64,000 nt of DNA from Pseudomonas lini (lineage in GTDB: Bacteria; Pseudomonadota; Gammaproteobacteria; Pseudomonadales; Pseudomonadaceae), in NCBI RefSeq assembly GCF_001042905.1, contig NZ_JYLB01000002.1:496001-560000 (forward strand). Direction: 5' to 3'. The translations under genes were made by a program, and so were the position numbers. Shown piece by piece: positions 17,726 to 26,929 of the stretch (its first letter is position 1; the number at the start of each line of letters is the position of its first letter). The notes under the pieces were generated by a model. That model made no database searches. It was not told the origin of the DNA and saw only the letters and a program-made list of their open reading frames with translations.

Positions 17726-17840
17726 GGCCCATTTATCAATGAGCTTGCATGCGCCAGCGCGTGTCCTGCATGCGGCACAGTTTAGGCAACAGCCGAGTGG
17801 CGCGCCATATATTCACGAACACAGAGCCCTGCATGGCCGC

Positions 17841-18602
17841 TCACATAGAAACTTCCACTTGGCCCGGCGCGGTGACTTGCGCCTTGATGACCCGCTGGGA
17901 GTTAAGGTTTTTCACGCGAATCTGTTCGCTCATGCCGCCGTTGGACAGCGCTTCACCCGGCATGCGTACACTGAGCGTACCACTGCGGGCGGTAATCACC
18001 ACCTGATCACCCTTGCGAATCACTTCCGCCTGTTCGAGGTGCACCAGGGTAATGACCTGATCGGCGACCATTGGTCGGGTAAGTTTTTGTCCGATCGCCT
18101 CATCGACGGAGGTCAGAAAACCCTGATTTATCAGGCTGATATCGCGTTCGCGAAGGGTTACGTCCTGAGGCTCGATAATCCCTGTGCGCTTGAGGGGGCG
18201 AGTGGTGGTCACGATGTCGCGAAACAGCCGTACTTGAGCGGGTACGAAGACTGTCCAAGGGGAAGCGCCCTCGCAGCGGACCTTAACCGTGACCCGGCCC
18301 AGAGGCCTCGCGGGGCTCTCAAGGGTGGCTGTCAATTCCTTGTCGCACATAGGCATGCGCAGGCGCGGATCGAGCTGGTTGACCTCGATCTCGTAGCGTC
18401 CTTGTGTTTGACTCGTGGCCAGATAGTCTTCTACGGTGAATTCAAGAAAGCCCTGAGTGACGCCGATAAGCATGTCAGGCAAGGTAACCGCGTCAGCAAG
18501 GGCAGGGCTGCCAGCGTTGAACAGGCAAGCGGCCGACATTGCGCAGAGCAATCTGCGGCAGGTTGATGTCAGGTGTCGGAAAAATGTCGGTTCTGTGTTC
18601 AT
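17841..18602 (-). CDS. flgA: Flagellar basal-body P-ring assembly protein FlgA (253 aa)
   Basis: It begins with a signal peptide ending near NAGSPALADA (cleavage near residue 37). A SAF-type domain follows, with family features: QDVTLRERDIS, IGQKLTRPM and VVITARSGTLSVRMPGEAL. It is a periplasmic chaperone for P-ring assembly. The open frame continues upstream, but ATG 18602 gives a proper signal peptide. No ribosome binding site is visible, and an RpoN promoter lies only 12 bp upstream, so the mRNA may be leaderless. Confidence 0.9.
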   Translation of the reverse strand: MNTEPTFFRHLTSTCRRLLCAMSAACLFNAGSPALADAVTLPDMLIGVTQGFLEFTVEDYLATSQTQGRYEIEVNQLDPRLRMPMCDKELTATLESPARPLGRVTVKVRCEGASPWTVFVPAQVRLFRDIVTTTRPLKRTGIIEPQDVTLRERDISLINQGFLTSVDEAIGQKLTRPMVADQVITLVHLEQAEVIRKGDQVVITARSGTLSVRMPGEALSNGGMSEQIRVKNLNSQRVIKAQVTAPGQVEVSM

Positions 18603-18613
18603 AAGAGTTAAAA

Positions 18614-18629
18614 AGCAAGCGCCGTGCCG
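18614..18629 (-). promoter_or_regulatory. RpoN (sigma-54) promoter of flgA
   Basis: The minus strand reads CGGCACGGCGCTTGCT, with GG and GC elements at the required spacing. It matches the flgB promoter core (20798) at every base but the first. Transcription would start at about 18603, one base before the flgA ATG. Confidence 0.75.
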
Positions 18630-18683
18630 TTTAGTGATGAATGTGCGTCGCAACACACTTAGCGTTGGTGTAGGAGTCTGGGC

Positions 18684-19616
18684 ATGGCTGGTGTAATGGA
18701 TTCGGTGAACCAGCGCACGCAACTGGTGGGGCAGAATCGCCTTGAGCTGTTGTTGTTCCGTCTTGACGGCCAGCAGCTGTATGGGATCAACGTGTTCAAG
18801 GTTCGTGAGGTGCTGCAATGCCCCAAGCTGACCCTGATGCCCAAGTCCAGTCCTGTCGTGTGCGGTGTGGCAAATATCCGGGGGGCGACCATTCCGATCC
18901 TTGATCTGGCGATGGCGACCGGTTCCGGAGCGCTGAAAGATCAAAGCAATCCCTTCGTGATCATCACGGAGTACAACACCAAGACCCAGGGTTTCCTGGT
19001 TCGGTCGGTGGAACGCATCGTCAACATGAACTGGGAAGAGATTCATCCGCCTCCCAAGGGTACCGGGCGCGATCACTACCTGACGGCTGTGACTCGGGTC
19101 GACAATCAGTTAGTCGAAATCATCGACGTCGAGAAGGTGCTGGCGGAAGTGGCACCGACACCGGAAGCGATTTCGGTGGGCGTGGTGGATGTCGAGACTC
19201 AGCACAAGGCGTTGTCCTTGCGCGTGCTGACGGTCGATGACTCATCGGTGGCGCGCAAGCAGGTGACCCGTTGCCTGCAAACGGTCGGTGTCGAAGTGGT
19301 GGCGTTGAACGACGGCAAGCAAGCGCTGGATTACCTGCGCAAGCTGGTCGACGAGGGCAAGAAGCCGGAAGAAGAGTTCCTGATGATGATTTCCGACATC
19401 GAGATGCCGGAAATGGACGGGTACACCTTGACGGCCGAGATCCGCAACGACCCGCGCATGCAAAAGCTTCATATCATCCTGCACACTTCATTGTCGGGTG
19501 TATTCAATCAGGCGATGGTCAAGAAGGTCGGCGCCGATGACTTCCTGGCCAAATTCCGTCCTGATGACTTGGCATCCCGGGTGGTCGACCGGATCAAAGC
19601 AGCAGATATCAGCTAG
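18684..19616 (+). CDS. cheV: Chemotaxis coupling protein CheV (310 aa)
   Basis: An N-terminal CheW-like domain (about residues 10-165, LLLFRLDGQQLYGINVFKVREVL) is fused to a receiver (about 180-305) with the phospho-acceptor Asp in MMISDIEMPEMDG and a Lys in DFLAKF. CheV links chemoreceptors to CheA and can be phosphorylated for adaptation. TAGGAG precedes the ATG. It is divergent from flgA and followed by cheR. Confidence 0.95.
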   Translation: MAGVMDSVNQRTQLVGQNRLELLLFRLDGQQLYGINVFKVREVLQCPKLTLMPKSSPVVCGVANIRGATIPILDLAMATGSGALKDQSNPFVIITEYNTKTQGFLVRSVERIVNMNWEEIHPPPKGTGRDHYLTAVTRVDNQLVEIIDVEKVLAEVAPTPEAISVGVVDVETQHKALSLRVLTVDDSSVARKQVTRCLQTVGVEVVALNDGKQALDYLRKLVDEGKKPEEEFLMMISDIEMPEMDGYTLTAEIRNDPRMQKLHIILHTSLSGVFNQAMVKKVGADDFLAKFRPDDLASRVVDRIKAADIS

Positions 19617-19663
19617 GGGCGCTTTGCCCCTGGCGGTCAACACGATTTAAAGAGGCCGCATCA

Positions 19664-20491
19664 TTGTCTACGGGTAATTTGGATTTCGAACAGTTCCGGG
19701 TCTTCCTGGAAAAAGCCTGTGGCATTTTGCTCGGTGAAAACAAGCAATACCTGGTCTCGAGCCGTCTCAACAAACTGATGGAACAGCAGGGCATCAAATC
19801 GCTGGGTGAGCTGGTTCAGCGCATCCAGACTCAGCCGCGCAGCGGTTTGCGCGAGATGGTGGTGGATGCCATGACTACCAACGAAACCTTGTGGTTTCGT
19901 GACACCTATCCGTTTGAAGTCTTGAAGAACAAGGTATTGCCTGAAGCGATCAAGGCAGCCCCCGGCCAGCGCCTGCGGATCTGGTCGGCGGCGTGCTCGT
20001 CGGGCCAGGAACCGTATTCGCTGTCGATGTCCATCGATGAGTTCGAGCGGGTCAACATGGGCCAGTTGAAGATGGGTGTGCAGATCGTTGCCACTGACCT
20101 GTCCGGCACTATGCTGACCAACTGCAAAACCGGCGAGTACGACAGCCTGGCCATCGGCCGCGGTCTGTCGCCCGAGCGCCTTCAGCGTTACTTCGACCCG
20201 AAAGGGCCGGGACGCTGGGCCATCAAGGCGCCGATCAAGAGTCGGGTGGAATTTCGCTCGTTCAACCTGCTGGACAGCTACGCAGCCCTGGGCAAGTTCG
20301 ACATCGTGTTCTGCCGCAACGTGCTGATCTACTTCTCCGCCGAGGTGAAGAAAGACATCCTGTTGCGCATCCACAGCACGCTGAAGCCGGGCGGTTATCT
20401 GTTCCTTGGCGCGTCCGAAGCGCTGAACGGTTTGCCGGATCATTACCAGATGGTCCAATGCAGCCCGGGGATCATTTACAAGGCGAAGTGA
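19664..20491 (+). CDS. cheR: Chemotaxis methyltransferase CheR (275 aa)
   Basis: It starts at a TTG (19664) with AGAGG upstream. It has the CheR N-terminal helical domain and the SAM-binding domain (WSAACSSGQEPYSLSM near residue 107, FDIVFCRNVLIYF near 213). It adds methyl groups to receptor glutamates. It lies 47 bp after cheV, the usual CheV-CheR pair upstream of flgBCDE. A clear terminator follows. Confidence 0.95.
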   Translation: MSTGNLDFEQFRVFLEKACGILLGENKQYLVSSRLNKLMEQQGIKSLGELVQRIQTQPRSGLREMVVDAMTTNETLWFRDTYPFEVLKNKVLPEAIKAAPGQRLRIWSAACSSGQEPYSLSMSIDEFERVNMGQLKMGVQIVATDLSGTMLTNCKTGEYDSLAIGRGLSPERLQRYFDPKGPGRWAIKAPIKSRVEFRSFNLLDSYAALGKFDIVFCRNVLIYFSAEVKKDILLRIHSTLKPGGYLFLGASEALNGLPDHYQMVQCSPGIIYKAK

Positions 20492-20505
20492 TTCGTTGAC
20501 GGCAT

Positions 20506-20540
20506 AAAAAACGGGAGTCCTCAGGGGCTCCCGTTTTTTT
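20506..20540 (+). terminator. Rho-independent terminator after cheR
   Basis: Stem aaaaacgggag / ctcccgttttttt has a 9-base loop, 15 bp after the cheR stop. Confidence 0.9.
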
Positions 20541-20572
20541 ATGCCTGTAATTATCTCTCAAAATCACCACAA

Positions 20573-20671
20573 CCCCTGTGGGAGCGGGCTTGCCCGCGAT
20601 AGCGTCGTATCAGTCGACATCAATGTAATTTGTTACACCGCCATCGCGGGCAAGCCCGGCTCCCACAGGGG
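20573..20671. repeat. REPIN (GTGGGAGCGGGCTTGCCCGCGAT type)
   Basis: Two arms of cctgtgggagcgggcttgcc and its complement flank a spacer containing gacatcaatgt and acaccgcc, related to the spacers at 42595 and 32639. Confidence 0.9.
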
Positions 20672-20797
20672 TAAGTGTTGTTCTTCCGACTGCGATAAGC
20701 GGCAGAAAAGCGGCAGGCGGCGGAAATCGGTTGCCGCTTTTCTGGCATTGCCTCCTTGCCACCGCGCGCAAAGCCCCGGTTTACGGGCTTTTTTGAA

Positions 20798-20814
20798 TTG
20801 GCACGGCGCTTGCT
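20798..20814 (+). promoter_or_regulatory. RpoN (sigma-54) promoter of flgBCDE
   Basis: TTGGCACGGCGCTTGCT fits the -24/-12 consensus and lies 45 bp before the flgB ATG. Hook and rod genes of pseudomonads are RpoN/FleR-dependent. Confidence 0.92.
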
Positions 20815-20858
20815 ATGTCCATCGTACGAAAAATCAGGTCACCCGAAGGTTTCCCGAC

Positions 20859-21266
20859 ATGAGCATCAGCTTCGATAAAGCGCTCGGTATCCACGAACAA
20901 GCCCTGGGCTTCCGCGCTCAGCGTGCCGAAGTCCTGGCCAACAACATCACCAACGCCGACACCCCGAACTACAAGGCTCGGGATCTGGACTTCTCGAAAG
21001 TGCTCGCCGAGCAGAACGAGAAAACCAAAAACGGCAAGTTCGCCTTGAACATGACCAACAGCCGTCACATCGAAGCTGAAGGCCTGGGCAATGGCGGCGA
21101 GTCGCTGATGTATCGCACGCCGATGCAACCGTCGATCGACCAGAACACCGTGGACGCCCAGCTTGAACAATCAGCGTACGCGGAAAACGCGGTCAACTTC
21201 CAGGCCAGCTTCACCCTGCTCAACAGTAAATTCAAAGGGCTGGTATCAGCCCTGCGCGGAGAGTAA
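20859..21266 (+). CDS. flgB: Proximal rod protein FlgB (135 aa)
   Basis: It shows the N-terminal rod/hook motif (ANNITNADTPNYKARDLDF) and C-terminal helix of rod proteins. It is exported by the flagellar type III system and forms the proximal rod. I chose ATG 20859 for family length and the GAAGG upstream. The open frame extends further back through the REPIN but is not coding there. Confidence 0.96.
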   Translation: MSISFDKALGIHEQALGFRAQRAEVLANNITNADTPNYKARDLDFSKVLAEQNEKTKNGKFALNMTNSRHIEAEGLGNGGESLMYRTPMQPSIDQNTVDAQLEQSAYAENAVNFQASFTLLNSKFKGLVSALRGE

Positions 21267-21269
21267 TCC

Positions 21270-21713
21270 ATGTCTCTATCCAGTGTTTTCAACATTGCCG
21301 GTAGCGGCATGAGTGCCCAGACCACTCGCTTGAACACCGTCGCCAGTAACATCGCCAACGCCGAGACCGTTTCGTCGAGCATCGACCAGACCTACCGTGC
21401 CCGCCACCCGGTATTCGCCACCATGTTCCAGGGCGGCCAGAGCGGCGGCAGCGATTCGCTGTTCCAGAACCAGGACGCTGCCGGTCAAGGCGTGCAAGTA
21501 CTGGGCGTGGTCGAAGACCAGAGCAACCTTGAAGCGCGCTACGAGCCGAACCATCCGGCTGCCGATGGCAAGGGCTACGTCTACTACCCGAACGTCAACG
21601 TCGTCGAAGAAATGGCCGACATGATTTCCGCGAGCCGTTCGTTCCAGACCAACGCCGAAATGATGAACACCGCCAAAACCATGATGCAGAAGGTCCTGAC
21701 CCTCGGTCAGTGA
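21270..21713 (+). CDS. flgC: Proximal rod protein FlgC (147 aa)
   Basis: The N-terminus reads FNIAGSGMSAQTTRLNTV then SNIANAE, the rod-protein signature. The C-terminal helix has VNVVEEMADMISASRSFQTN. It starts 3 bp after flgB stops and is clearly in the same operon. Confidence 0.96.
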   Translation: MSLSSVFNIAGSGMSAQTTRLNTVASNIANAETVSSSIDQTYRARHPVFATMFQGGQSGGSDSLFQNQDAAGQGVQVLGVVEDQSNLEARYEPNHPAADGKGYVYYPNVNVVEEMADMISASRSFQTNAEMMNTAKTMMQKVLTLGQ

Positions 21714-21728
21714 TAAGGGGCGATTCAC

Positions 21729-22424
21729 ATGAGCGTTATCAGTGATGTACTGGCCAACTCTTCGGTCACGACCACTACCTCTACTGCCACCGGCAGCCTG
21801 ACCTCGGCCGCTACCGGCGGCAAGGAACTGGGCAAGGATGCGTTCCTGCAACTGCTGGTGACTCAGCTGAAAAACCAGAACCCGCTCGATCCTCAGGACA
21901 ACAGCGAGTTCGTGGCCCAGCTGGCGCAGTTCAGTAGCCTGGAAGGTATCACCACGCTGAACGACACGGTCAGCGGTCTTGCCAGCAGCTACAGCTCCTC
22001 TCAAGCCTTGCAGGCTTCTTCGCTGGTGGGCCGTTCGGTCATCGCGCAGACCGACAAAGCCGTGGTCGACACCTCCAAGAGTCTCAATGGTACCGTCGTG
22101 GTGCCAACCTCGGTTCCCGCCGCCACCGTCAAGATCACCAACTCGGAAGGCAAGACCATCCGTACGCTCGAGCTGGGCAGTCAAAGTGCCGGTAACGCCA
22201 GTTTCATCTGGGACGGCAAGGACGATGCGGGCGCGGTGGCACCGGCGGGTACTTACACCTTCGGCGCAACGGCCACCATCGACAGCAAGGCGACATCGCT
22301 GATTACTTATCTGCCAGCGACCGTTAACAGCGTGACCATCAGCCAGACCGGCGGTGAGTTGATGCTGAACCTGGCAGGCATGGGCAGCGTTGCCCTGTCC
22401 AAAGTACAAACCATTGGTATATAG
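21729..22424 (+). CDS. flgD: Hook-cap/scaffold protein FlgD (231 aa)
   Basis: The conserved FlgD N-terminal region LGKDAFLQLLVTQLKNQNPL lies at residues 37-56. FlgD Ig-like and Tudor-like domains follow (about residues 110-225). It caps the growing hook and lets FlgE assemble. It sits 15 bp after flgC. Confidence 0.96.
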   Translation: MSVISDVLANSSVTTTTSTATGSLTSAATGGKELGKDAFLQLLVTQLKNQNPLDPQDNSEFVAQLAQFSSLEGITTLNDTVSGLASSYSSSQALQASSLVGRSVIAQTDKAVVDTSKSLNGTVVVPTSVPAATVKITNSEGKTIRTLELGSQSAGNASFIWDGKDDAGAVAPAGTYTFGATATIDSKATSLITYLPATVNSVTISQTGGELMLNLAGMGSVALSKVQTIGI

Positions 22425-22455
22425 AGCCGACTAACACGGCACAAAGGAGTGGAAT

Positions 22456-23769
22456 ATGTCTTTCAGTATCGGCCTTAGCGGTCTCTATGCAGCCAACAAA
22501 CAACTGGACGTGACCGGCAACAACATCGCCAACGTCGCGACCACTGGTTTCAAATCGTCCCGTGCAGAATTCGAAGACGTGTACTCGGCCACTCGCCTGG
22601 GTACCGGCAGCAAGACCATCGGTAACGGCGTGCGTCTGGCCAACGTTTCCCAGCAGTTCAGCCAGGGTGACGTGAACAACACCGGCAACGTGCTGGACAT
22701 GGGCATCCAGGGCACTGGCTTCTTCATCCTTAGCGACAACGGTTCCCTGAGCTATACCCGAGCCGGTGCGTTCAAGACCGACGCTGAAAACTTTGTAGTC
22801 GATAACAACGGTAACCGTTTGCAGGGTTATGGCGTCGATGCCAACGGCAAGATCGTCAACGGTGTGTTGACTGACTTGAAGATCGATACTACGGCCCTCA
22901 AGCCGAACCCAACCACCAAAGTCGATCAGACATTGAACCTGAACTCGTCCGAGGTTTTGCCGACTGTGGCCGTGTTCAGCCCGACCGATACCAACAGCTA
23001 TAACAAGACCATCTCTACCAAGGTCTATGACAGTCAGGGTAACGAGCACACCATGGATCAGTACTACGTGAAAACGGGTACTAACGCCTGGCGTGTCCAC
23101 ACCTACATGGATGGTCGTTCCCCGGCCAACCCCGCTACCACGCCACCCGTGGCGATCACCGCCAACATCACTTTCAACTCCGACGGCAGCATCAATACGC
23201 TGACGGCGGGGGCTGGCTGGACCCAGACTGGCAACACTTTGACCATGACCGGTTGGGTCCCGGGTACTGTAACCAACGCCGCGACGATTCCGCCGACTTG
23301 GGGGGCGAATGGTTCCACGGCGGCGGCAGGCGGTATCGCGTTCAACATGGCGCTGACTACTTCTTACAACTCGCCAACCGCCCGTACCGCCCAATACCAG
23401 GACGGCTACGCCACTGGCCAGATCTCCAGCCTGAGCATCGACGCCACCGGCGTCATGACCGCCAACTTCAGCAACCAGCAAACCAAGGCCATCGGTCAGG
23501 TTGCAGTGGCCAGCTTCGCCAACGAGCAAGGCTTGCAGCCAATCGGCGGCACACGCTGGAAAGAAACCTTCGCCTCGGGCGTGTCGGGTGTCGATGCGCC
23601 GACCACCGGCACCCTGGGTTCGGTCGTGTCCAACTCCCTGGAAGAGTCCAACGTCAACCTGACCAACGAATTGGTCGAGCTGATCAAGGCTCAGAGCAAC
23701 TACCAGGCAAACGCCAAGACCATCTCCACCCAGAGCACCATCATGCAGACCATCATTCAGATGACCTGA
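22456..23769 (+). CDS. flgE: Flagellar hook protein FlgE (437 aa)
   Basis: The N-terminus is FSIGLSGLYAANKQLDVTGN, then NIANVATTGFKSSR. The C-terminus has NVNLTNELVELIKAQSNYQA, both hallmarks of hook proteins. The variable central domain is about 250 residues. AAAGGAG precedes the ATG. A terminator follows at once; flgF and later rod/ring genes are not next to it in this window. Confidence 0.96.
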   Translation: MSFSIGLSGLYAANKQLDVTGNNIANVATTGFKSSRAEFEDVYSATRLGTGSKTIGNGVRLANVSQQFSQGDVNNTGNVLDMGIQGTGFFILSDNGSLSYTRAGAFKTDAENFVVDNNGNRLQGYGVDANGKIVNGVLTDLKIDTTALKPNPTTKVDQTLNLNSSEVLPTVAVFSPTDTNSYNKTISTKVYDSQGNEHTMDQYYVKTGTNAWRVHTYMDGRSPANPATTPPVAITANITFNSDGSINTLTAGAGWTQTGNTLTMTGWVPGTVTNAATIPPTWGANGSTAAAGGIAFNMALTTSYNSPTARTAQYQDGYATGQISSLSIDATGVMTANFSNQQTKAIGQVAVASFANEQGLQPIGGTRWKETFASGVSGVDAPTTGTLGSVVSNSLEESNVNLTNELVELIKAQSNYQANAKTISTQSTIMQTIIQMT

Positions 23770-23795
23770 TGCTGGTTAGCGGGTAGCACTTCACA

Positions 23796-23826
23796 AAGAG
23801 CCCCTCGGAAGAGGGGCTTTTTTGTG
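23796..23826 (+). terminator. Rho-independent terminator after flgE
   Basis: Stem aaagagcccctc / gaggggctttttt, 27 bp after the flgE stop. Confidence 0.92.
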
Positions 23827-23846
23827 GGTGGCAGATAAAGATCAAG

Positions 23847-23943
23847 ATCAAAAGATCGCAGCCTCGCTACGCTCGACAGCTCCTACAGGGATCGCATGTC
23901 AATGTAGGAGCTGTCGAGCGTAGCGAGGCTGCGATCTTTTGAT
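23847..23943. repeat. REPIN-like inverted repeat
   Basis: Arms atcaaaagatcgcagcctcg... and its complement are a variant of the GTAGGAGCTGCC family with gctacgctcgac in the stem. It sits between the flgE and nrdA terminators, at a likely rearrangement junction. Confidence 0.88.
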
Positions 23944-23960
23944 TTTAAAGCAGGCAAAAG

Positions 23961-23998
23961 AAAACCCCCGACCAATCCAGAGGACTGATCGGGGGTTA
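23961..23998 (-). terminator. Rho-independent terminator after nrdA
   Basis: Read on the minus strand, aacccccgatcagt / ggtcgggggttttc, followed by T residues. It lies 36 bp after the nrdA stop, so nrdA is not followed by nrdB here. Confidence 0.85.
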
Positions 23999-24034
23999 TC
24001 GAGGTAAGCGCCTTTCCGCGCTCACCCGCTCAGC

Positions 24035-26929
24035 TTATTGGCAAGCTTCGCAATCCGGCTCGTCGATGGCGCACGCCTTCGGCACTGGAGCAGGGCCGGC
24101 AGGCGCTGCCAGGACCGAATCGTCACCGTGGTTGCCGCCGCTGGAAACAGCGTTCAGCTTACCGGTGTTGATGGTCGACTTCTCGGTGCTGGTCGCGGCC
24201 AGGGCACGGAGGTAGTAAGTGGTTTTCAGACCACGGTACCAGGCCATGCGGTAGGTCACGTCCAGCTTCTTGCCCGATGCGCCAGCGATGTACAGGTTCA
24301 GCGATTGAGCCTGGTCGATCCACTTCTGACGACGGCTTGCCGCGTCAACGATCCACTTGGTGTCCACTTCGAACGCAGTTGCGTAGAGCTCTTTGAGTTC
24401 TTGCGGGATGCGCTCGATCTGCTGTACCGAACCGTCGTAGTACTTCAGGTCGTTGATCATGACCGAGTCCCACAGGCCGCGAGCCTTGAGGTCGCGAACC
24501 AGGTACGGGTTGATCACGGTGAATTCGCCCGACAGGTTCGATTTCACGTAGAGGTTCTGGTAGGTCGGTTCGATCGACTGCGACACGCCAGTGATGTTGG
24601 CGATGGTCGCGGTCGGTGCGATGGCCATGATGTTGGAGTTACGAATGCCTTTCTGCACGCGGGCACGAACCGGTGCCCAGTCCAGGGATTCGTTCAGGTC
24701 AACGTCGATGTACTTCTGGCCACGCTGCTCGATCAGGATTTGTTGCGAATCCAGCGGCAGGATGCCTTTGGACCACAGCGAACCCTGGAACGTCTCGTAA
24801 GCGCCGCGCTCGTCGGCCAGGTCGCAGGACGCCTGGATCGCGTAGTAGCTGACCGCTTCCATCGACTTGTCGGCGAACTCGACGGCAGCGTCGGAACCGT
24901 AAGGGATGTGCTGCAGGTACAAAGCGTCCTGGAAGCCCATGATGCCCAGACCGACCGGACGGTGCTTGAAGTTGGAGTTCTTCGCTTGCGGCACCGAGTA
25001 GTAGTTGATGTCGATAACGTTATCGAGCATGCGAACGGCGGTGTTCACGGTGCGTTCCAGCTTGGCGGTGTCCAGCTTGCCGTTGGTGATGTGGTTCGGC
25101 AGGTTGATCGAACCCAGGTTGCAAACGGCGATCTCGTCCTTGTTGGTGTTCAAGGTGATCTCGGTGCACAGGTTCGAGCTGTGAACCACGCCCACGTGCT
25201 GCTGCGGGCTGCGCAGGTTGCACGGGTCTTTGAAGGTCAGCCATGGGTGGCCGGTTTCAAACAGCATGGACAGCATTTTGCGCCACAGGTCTTTGGCCTG
25301 AATGGTCTTGAACAGCTTGATCTTGCCCGGGTACTGGGACAGGGCTTCGTAGTACTCGTAACGCTCTTCGAAAGCCTTGCCGGTCAGGTCGTGCAGATCC
25401 GGAACTTCGGATGGCGAGAACAGGGTCCATGGGCCGTCATCGAAGACACGCTTCATGAACAGGTCCGGGATCCAGTTGGCGGTGTTCATGTCGTGGGTAC
25501 GACGACGGTCATCACCGGTGTTCTTGCGCAGCTCGATGAACTCCTCGATGTCCATGTGCCAGGTTTCCAGGTAGGCACACACAGCGCCTTTGCGCTTGCC
25601 ACCCTGGTTAACGGCGACGGCGGTGTCGTTCACTACTTTCAGGAACGGTACAACGCCCTGGGATTTGCCGTTGGTGCCCTTGATGTACGAACCCAGTGCG
25701 CGAACCGGCGTCCAGTCGTTGCCCAGGCCGCCAGCGAATTTCGACAACATGGCGTTGTCGTGGATCGCGTGGTAGATGCCCGACAGGTCATCCGGCACGG
25801 TGGTCAGGTAGCAGCTCGACAGCTGTGGACGCAGGGTACCGGCGTTGAACAAGGTTGGGGTCGAGGACATGTAGTCGAAGGACGACAACAGGTTGTAGAA
25901 CTCGATCGCACGGTCTTCTTTGTTCTTCTCTTCGATTGCCAGGCCCATGGCCACGCGCATGAAGAAAATCTGCGGCAGTTCGAAGCGGATACCGTCCTTG
26001 TGGATGAAGTAACGGTCGTACAGGGTTTGCAGGCCCAGGTACGTGAACTGCTGATCGCGTTCGTGGTTGATTGCCTTGCCGAGTTTTTCCAGGTCGAAAG
26101 TCGCCAGAACCGGGTTCAGCAATTCGAATTCGATACCTTTGGCGATGTAGGCCGGCAGCGCCTTGGCGTACAGGTCGACCATTTCGTGGTGGGTCGCGCT
26201 CTCGGCGACGCCCAGGAAGTTCAGGCCTTCGGCACGCAGGGTGTCCATCAGCAGGCGGGCGGTCACGAACGAGTAGTTCGGCTCACGCTCGACCAGCGTA
26301 CGGGCGGTCATCACCAGGGCAGTGTTGACGTCGGTCAGGGCCACGCCGTCGTACAGGTTCTTCAGGGTTTCGCGCTGGATCAGGTCGCCGTCGACTTCTG
26401 CCAGGCCTTCGCACGCTTCGGTGACGATGGTGTTCAGACGACCCATGTCCAGAGGTGCAAGGCTGCCATCGGCGCGGGTGATGCGGATCGAAGGGTGAGC
26501 CTGTACCGCGTCTTCGGCAGGGGTGCGTACAGCGCGTTCCTTGGAACGAGCGTCGCGGTAGATCACGTAGTCGCGGGCGACTTTCTGCTCGCCGGCACGC
26601 ATCAGGGCCAGTTCGACCTGGTCCTGGATTTCTTCGATGTGGATGGTGCCGCCCGATGGCATGCGACGCTTGAAGGTCGCGGTGACCTGTTCGGTCAGGC
26701 GAGCAACGGTGTCGTGAATGCGCGACGAAGCGGCAGCGGTGCCGCCTTCAACTGCAAGAAACGCTTTGGTGATGGCGACGGTGATTTTGTCATCGGTGTA
26801 AGGAACGACAGTGCCGTTACGCTTGATCACGCGCAGTTGACCAGGCGCGGTGGCGGACAGATCCGAATTCGAATCGGCGGCCTGCGGCAAGGTGCCCTGC
26901 GGGTTCTCGCGAGTTGTGTCGGTTTGCAT
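24035..26929 (-). CDS. nrdA: Class Ia ribonucleotide reductase, large subunit NrdA (964 aa)
   Basis: Two ATP-cone domains lie at the N-terminus (VIKRNGTVVPYTDDKI near residue 33 and IRITRADGSLAPLDMGR near 145), as in P. aeruginosa NrdA. The catalytic barrel follows with LSSCYL, the NLCTE active-site motif, CNLGSINL, and a C-terminal CEACQ redox pair. It reduces ribonucleotides to deoxyribonucleotides with the NrdB radical subunit. I chose ATG 26929 because GTGGAG precedes it. nrdB is not adjacent: downstream lie a terminator, a REP element and flgE. Confidence 0.97.
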   Translation of the reverse strand: MQTDTTRENPQGTLPQAADSNSDLSATAPGQLRVIKRNGTVVPYTDDKITVAITKAFLAVEGGTAAASSRIHDTVARLTEQVTATFKRRMPSGGTIHIEEIQDQVELALMRAGEQKVARDYVIYRDARSKERAVRTPAEDAVQAHPSIRITRADGSLAPLDMGRLNTIVTEACEGLAEVDGDLIQRETLKNLYDGVALTDVNTALVMTARTLVEREPNYSFVTARLLMDTLRAEGLNFLGVAESATHHEMVDLYAKALPAYIAKGIEFELLNPVLATFDLEKLGKAINHERDQQFTYLGLQTLYDRYFIHKDGIRFELPQIFFMRVAMGLAIEEKNKEDRAIEFYNLLSSFDYMSSTPTLFNAGTLRPQLSSCYLTTVPDDLSGIYHAIHDNAMLSKFAGGLGNDWTPVRALGSYIKGTNGKSQGVVPFLKVVNDTAVAVNQGGKRKGAVCAYLETWHMDIEEFIELRKNTGDDRRRTHDMNTANWIPDLFMKRVFDDGPWTLFSPSEVPDLHDLTGKAFEERYEYYEALSQYPGKIKLFKTIQAKDLWRKMLSMLFETGHPWLTFKDPCNLRSPQQHVGVVHSSNLCTEITLNTNKDEIAVCNLGSINLPNHITNGKLDTAKLERTVNTAVRMLDNVIDINYYSVPQAKNSNFKHRPVGLGIMGFQDALYLQHIPYGSDAAVEFADKSMEAVSYYAIQASCDLADERGAYETFQGSLWSKGILPLDSQQILIEQRGQKYIDVDLNESLDWAPVRARVQKGIRNSNIMAIAPTATIANITGVSQSIEPTYQNLYVKSNLSGEFTVINPYLVRDLKARGLWDSVMINDLKYYDGSVQQIERIPQELKELYATAFEVDTKWIVDAASRRQKWIDQAQSLNLYIAGASGKKLDVTYRMAWYRGLKTTYYLRALAATSTEKSTINTGKLNAVSSGGNHGDDSVLAAPAGPAPVPKACAIDEPDCEACQ

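Noticed and set aside
18609..18633. A FliA-like promoter for cheV (TAAA ... GCCGTTTA)
   Set aside because: The spacing is two bases too short for sigma-28, and the -10 is off consensus; the same bases fit the RpoN site of flgA better.
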